Assembly: GCF_001571045.1 (NCBI RefSeq) | Contig: NZ_BCSV01000001.1 | Location: 124,001 to 188,000, forward strand | Length of the DNA stretch: 64,000 nucleotides | Source: Curtobacterium ammoniigenes NBRC 101786 | GTDB lineage: Bacteria; Actinomycetota; Actinomycetes; Actinomycetales; Microbacteriaceae | Direction of reading: 5' to 3' | Shown here: in pieces, positions 61,190-64,000 of the stretch | How positions within the stretch are numbered: the stretch's first letter is position 1 | Layout: every line of letters starts with the position of its first letter | Position numbers and translations under genes: made by a program | The notes under the pieces: model-generated | The model's input: only the letters and a program-made list of their open reading frames with translations | What the model was told of the DNA's origin: nothing | Database searches by the model: none

Positions 61190-62970
61190 GCGCACCGGGA
61201 CCGACGGTGGGTGTGCGTGCAGCCTCCAGGACAACGCCGACCGACGGGCGGTATCGCTGGATCGCCCTGACGAACACCACCATGGCGGTCTTCATGTCGA
61301 GTCTCGACGGATCGATCGTCCTCATCTCGTTGCCCGCGATCTTCACGGGCATCAAGCTCGACCCGCTGGCGCCGGCCAACATCGTCTACCTGCTCTGGAT
61401 GATCATGGGCTATCGACTCGTGCAGTCGGTGTTGGTCGTCGCGGTCGGCAAGTTCGGCGACATCTTCGGGCGGGTGCGGGTCTACAACCTGGGCTTCCTG
61501 GTGTTCACGGCCGCGAGCGTGCTGCTCTCGTTCGACCCGATGCACGGCGCGCGGGCCGCGATGTGGCTCATCGGATGGCGGCTGCTGCAGGCCTTCGGCG
61601 GATCCATGCTGACGGCGAACTCGGGCGCGATCCTCACCGACGCGTTCCCGCGTGAGCGGCGCGGGTTCGCGCTCGGTATCAATCAGGTGGCGGGCCTGGC
61701 GGGCATGTTCATCGGGCTCACGGCCGGTGGCGTCCTTGCCGCATGGGATTGGCGGAGCGTCTTCTGGGTGAACGTGCCGGTCGGCATCGTCGGAACCCTG
61801 TGGGCGTACTTCATGCTCCGCGACAACGGCGTGCGGCACCCGGCCCGCATCGACTGGTGGGGCAATGCGACGTTCGCCGCAGGGCTCTCCGCCGTCCTCA
61901 TCGCGATCACGTTCGGGCTCCAGCCCTACGGCACGCACGCCATGGGCTGGACCGATCCGTGGGTCGACGGCGGACTGATCCTCGGTGTTTTCCTGCTCGC
62001 CGCGTTCGTCGTCATCGAGCGTCGCGTCGTGGACCCGATGTTCGAGCTTCGCCTGTTCACGATTCGGGCGTTCGCGTTCGGCAACGCCACGCGGTTCGCC
62101 GGCAGCCTTGCGCAGGGCGGCTTGCAGTTCGTCCTGGTGATCTGGTTGCAGGGCATCTGGTTGCCGCTGCACGGGTACTCCTACGCGTCGACGCCGCTGT
62201 GGGCCGGGATCCTCATGTTGCCGCTCACCTGCGGCTTTCTCGTCGCCGGGCCGATCTCGGGCGCGCTGTCCGACCGTCTCGGCGCGCGCGCCTTCGCCAC
62301 GACCGGCATGCTGGTCTTCGGCCTGTCGTTCGTCGGCCTCATCCTGTTGCCCGTCGATTTCGTCTACTGGCAGTTCGCGGCCCTGCTCGCGCTGAACGGG
62401 ATCGGCATGGGCATGTATTCAGCGCCGAACTCTGCGGCGATCATGAGTTCGGTCCCGGCGCGCTATCGCGGCGTCGCGAGCGGCATGCGGGCGACGTTCC
62501 AGAACTCCGGAAGCTCCCTGTCCATCGGCGTGTTCTTCTCCCTGATGATCGCCGGACTTGCCGGATCGTTGCCGCAGTCGCTCACGGCAGGGCTCGCCGC
62601 CCACGGCGTTCCGCACGACATCGCGGCGCAGATCGGTGCGCTGCCGCCGGTGTCGTCGCTCTTCGCCGCGATGCTCGGCGTGAACCCGATCCAGCACCTC
62701 CTGTCGCAGTTCCATGCGCTCGGCGCGCTTCCGACCGCCGCCCAGGAGGCGCTCACCGGCCATGCCTTCTTCCCGCACCTCATTGCGGGGCCGTTCCACG
62801 ACGGCACCGTCGTGGTGTTCACGGTGTCTGCGGTGATCGCGGCGGTCGCAGCGGCCACCTCGGCACTCCGCGGCACCGGGGCGGCGCCGGTCGAGGGCAC
62901 CGCGCCAACGACCGATATTGCGTTGTCCGATACCCCTCCCATCCCCGCTACCAGCAAGGAGCACGCATGA
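61186..62970 (+). CDS. MFS transporter, DHA2 family (14 helices)
   Basis: 594 residues with 14 hydrophobic segments. Helix 1 carries MSSLDGSIVLISLPAI, the region after helix 4 has SGAILTDAFPRERRGFALGINQVAGLAGMFIGLTAGGVL (motif C), and the late segment has YRGVASGMRATFQNSGSSLSIGVFFSLMI. It probably exports a drug or toxic metabolite. It is translationally coupled to the MarR repressor gene before it and to the hydrolase after it (ATGA, 62967-62970). Confidence 0.9.
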   Translation: MSAPGPTVGVRAASRTTPTDGRYRWIALTNTTMAVFMSSLDGSIVLISLPAIFTGIKLDPLAPANIVYLLWMIMGYRLVQSVLVVAVGKFGDIFGRVRVYNLGFLVFTAASVLLSFDPMHGARAAMWLIGWRLLQAFGGSMLTANSGAILTDAFPRERRGFALGINQVAGLAGMFIGLTAGGVLAAWDWRSVFWVNVPVGIVGTLWAYFMLRDNGVRHPARIDWWGNATFAAGLSAVLIAITFGLQPYGTHAMGWTDPWVDGGLILGVFLLAAFVVIERRVVDPMFELRLFTIRAFAFGNATRFAGSLAQGGLQFVLVIWLQGIWLPLHGYSYASTPLWAGILMLPLTCGFLVAGPISGALSDRLGARAFATTGMLVFGLSFVGLILLPVDFVYWQFAALLALNGIGMGMYSAPNSAAIMSSVPARYRGVASGMRATFQNSGSSLSIGVFFSLMIAGLAGSLPQSLTAGLAAHGVPHDIAAQIGALPPVSSLFAAMLGVNPIQHLLSQFHALGALPTAAQEALTGHAFFPHLIAGPFHDGTVVVFTVSAVIAAVAAATSALRGTGAAPVEGTAPTTDIALSDTPPIPATSKEHA

Positions 62971-63536
62971 CCATCGAACTCGACACCAAGCCCGCCCTCG
63001 TCGTCATCGATCTGCAAGCCGCCGTGGTGGCACTGCCGAGCGCCCATCCGATGGATCAGGTGATCGCGAACGCGGCGAGCCTCGCCGACGCGTTCCGCGC
63101 GAAGGGGCTGCCGGTCGTGCTCGTCAACGTCGACGGGCGGGCTCCCGGTCGGACCGAACGCAGTAAGGCGGCCGGTCAGGCTGCCCCGGCAGCGTTCCCC
63201 GCCGAGGCGACGGCGATCGTTCCCGAGCTCCACCCGCAGCCGACCGATCTCAGGGTCACGAAGCAGACGCTCGGTGCATTCCTGTCGACCAATCTGCACG
63301 AGCAGCTGCAGGCGCTCGGTGTCGATCAGATCCTGCTCGTCGGCGTGTCCACAACCTCTGGCGTGGAGTCGACCGCTCGATCGGCGTACGAGCTCGGCTA
63401 CACCGTCGGGTTCGTCGTCGACGGCATGACGGACATGAGCATCGACGCGCACGATGCGTCTGTCTCCTACCAGTTCCCGAAGCTCGGCGAGATCGGGACG
63501 ACCAACGAGGTGCTGGAGGCCCTGAACCAGCGGTGA
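62967..63536 (+). CDS. Isochorismatase-like hydrolase without nucleophilic Cys
   Basis: 189 residues of the cysteine-hydrolase/isochorismatase fold. Catalytic Asp15 (VVIDLQ) and Lys99 (RVTKQT) are present, but the nucleophile position in the GVxTxxCVxST motif is Gly132 (GVSTTSGVEST). True isochorismatases such as PhzD and EntB also have Gly here, whereas amidases need Cys, so a non-amidase reaction is suggested. AGGAG lies before the ATG. Co-transcription with an exporter suggests a role in detoxification or secondary-metabolite handling. Confidence 0.85.
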   Translation: MTIELDTKPALVVIDLQAAVVALPSAHPMDQVIANAASLADAFRAKGLPVVLVNVDGRAPGRTERSKAAGQAAPAAFPAEATAIVPELHPQPTDLRVTKQTLGAFLSTNLHEQLQALGVDQILLVGVSTTSGVESTARSAYELGYTVGFVVDGMTDMSIDAHDASVSYQFPKLGEIGTTNEVLEALNQR

Positions 63537-63616
63537 CCGCGGCGGCGCGGCTGATTGGAAGATCCTGACGCGGTGACTCCTAGAGTCCGGCGAGGACTCG
63601 ACCCCGAAGGATCACT

Positions 63617-64000
63617 ATGGCCAGCCGCGCCGCGACCCCAGCGACGACCCCGATCCGACGCGCCCTCGGCGTGCTCGGCAACGAGCGTCTCACCGCCACC
63701 GCAGGGCTCGTCGTGCTGCTGCTCTCGGCGGCCGAGCTCGTCACAGTCGTTGCGCTCGGCACGCTGCTGCCCGAGCACATCGTGATCGGCATGCTGCTGG
63801 CTGGCCCGATCGTGGTCAAGCTCGGCAGCACCGGGTGGCGGTTTCTCCGCTACTACACCCGGGCCGCACCGTACGTGCGGAAGGGTCCGCCCCTGCCGAT
63901 CCTGCGGCTGCTTGCGCCGCTGCTCGCGATCTCGACGATTACGCTCATTGCGAGCGGAATCCTTCTCGCGCTCGTCGGCCCCGGCTCGGGCCTGCTCCTC
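63617..64000 (+). CDS. Membrane protein, N-terminal part (cut by right edge)
   Basis: 128 residues are visible and the frame is open at the edge. Three hydrophobic segments (about residues 30-52, 55-70 and 100-125) are separated by a basic loop GSTGWRFLRYYTRAAPYVRKGPPLPILRL. The pattern recalls four-helix cytochrome b561/ferric-reductase-like integral proteins, with a conserved His at the start of the second helix (PEHIVIGMLL), but the family is not certain. It begins 80 bases after the isochorismatase-like gene. Confidence 0.5.
   Translation, partial: MASRAATPATTPIRRALGVLGNERLTATAGLVVLLLSAAELVTVVALGTLLPEHIVIGMLLAGPIVVKLGSTGWRFLRYYTRAAPYVRKGPPLPILRLLAPLLAISTITLIASGILLALVGPGSGLLL

Noticed and set aside
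1-64000. tRNA, rRNA, insertion sequences, phage or plasmid functions
   Set aside because: No cloverleaf-like sequence, transposase, integrase or replication protein pattern was recognised in either strand.

Overview
The window is GC-rich chromosomal DNA from an actinomycete. It most resembles a soil- or plant-associated member of the Micrococcales/Microbacteriaceae, which is inferred from gene content and not proven. Supporting traits are dense genes with frequent GTG starts, 4-base ATGA/GTGA overlaps inside operons, a DtxR/IdeR-type metal box, secreted enzymes carrying cell-wall-binding repeat 2 domains, several likely leaderless starts, and many LacI/ROK sugar regulators. I saw no rRNA, tRNA, CRISPR array, insertion sequence, prophage or conjugation gene.

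Bases 1-13700 are a mixed housekeeping and stress region. It holds the end of an MFS exporter, an epoxide hydrolase preceded by two matching palindromes, a membrane-anchored LuxR regulator, a GNAT acetyltransferase, a MarR-MATE efflux pair, a permease with two YHS metal-binding domains coupled to an ArsR sensor, a YrhK protein, an ACT-domain protein, a membrane protein coupled to a YtrA-like GntR regulator, and an MFS exporter. A LacI regulator then faces a carbohydrate ABC importer operon (13906-19194) that also encodes a Gfo/Idh/MocA oxidoreductase and a TIM-barrel sugar isomerase. Bases 19265-24196 carry a divergent Nramp transporter under a metal box, an SDR protein and two polytopic envelope proteins. 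Two secreted enzymes, a GH25 lysozyme and an S53 peptidase, converge at 26166/26167; both end in cell-wall-binding repeats.

Bases 28669-46368 form a plant-polysaccharide utilisation island. A TIM-barrel isomerase, two oxidoreductases and a LacI regulator are followed by a D-glucuronate route: uronate isomerase (uxaC), a fructuronate reductase-type enzyme (uxuB) and an enolase-superfamily D-mannonate dehydratase (manD) in place of UxuA. A shared palindrome overlaps the promoters of both blocks. Facing them is an operon for an oligosaccharide/oligopeptide ABC importer, a GH2 beta-mannosidase and a LacI-type ligand-binding protein without a DNA-binding domain. A ROK regulator, an AraC regulator, a CPBP membrane protease and a CE7-type acetyl esterase follow, fitting acetylated, glucuronate-decorated hemicellulose as food.

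Bases 49700-52000 are repeat-rich: a 15-bp in-frame repeat, a 37-bp array, a 240-bp tandem array and a GC-rich minisatellite. A second ROK regulator then precedes a ribose-type ABC importer. A 38-bp array related to the 37-bp one lies before an OmpR-type two-component system. The right end has an aquaporin, a hemerythrin-like protein, a MarR/MFS/isochorismatase-like operon and the start of a membrane protein cut by the window edge.
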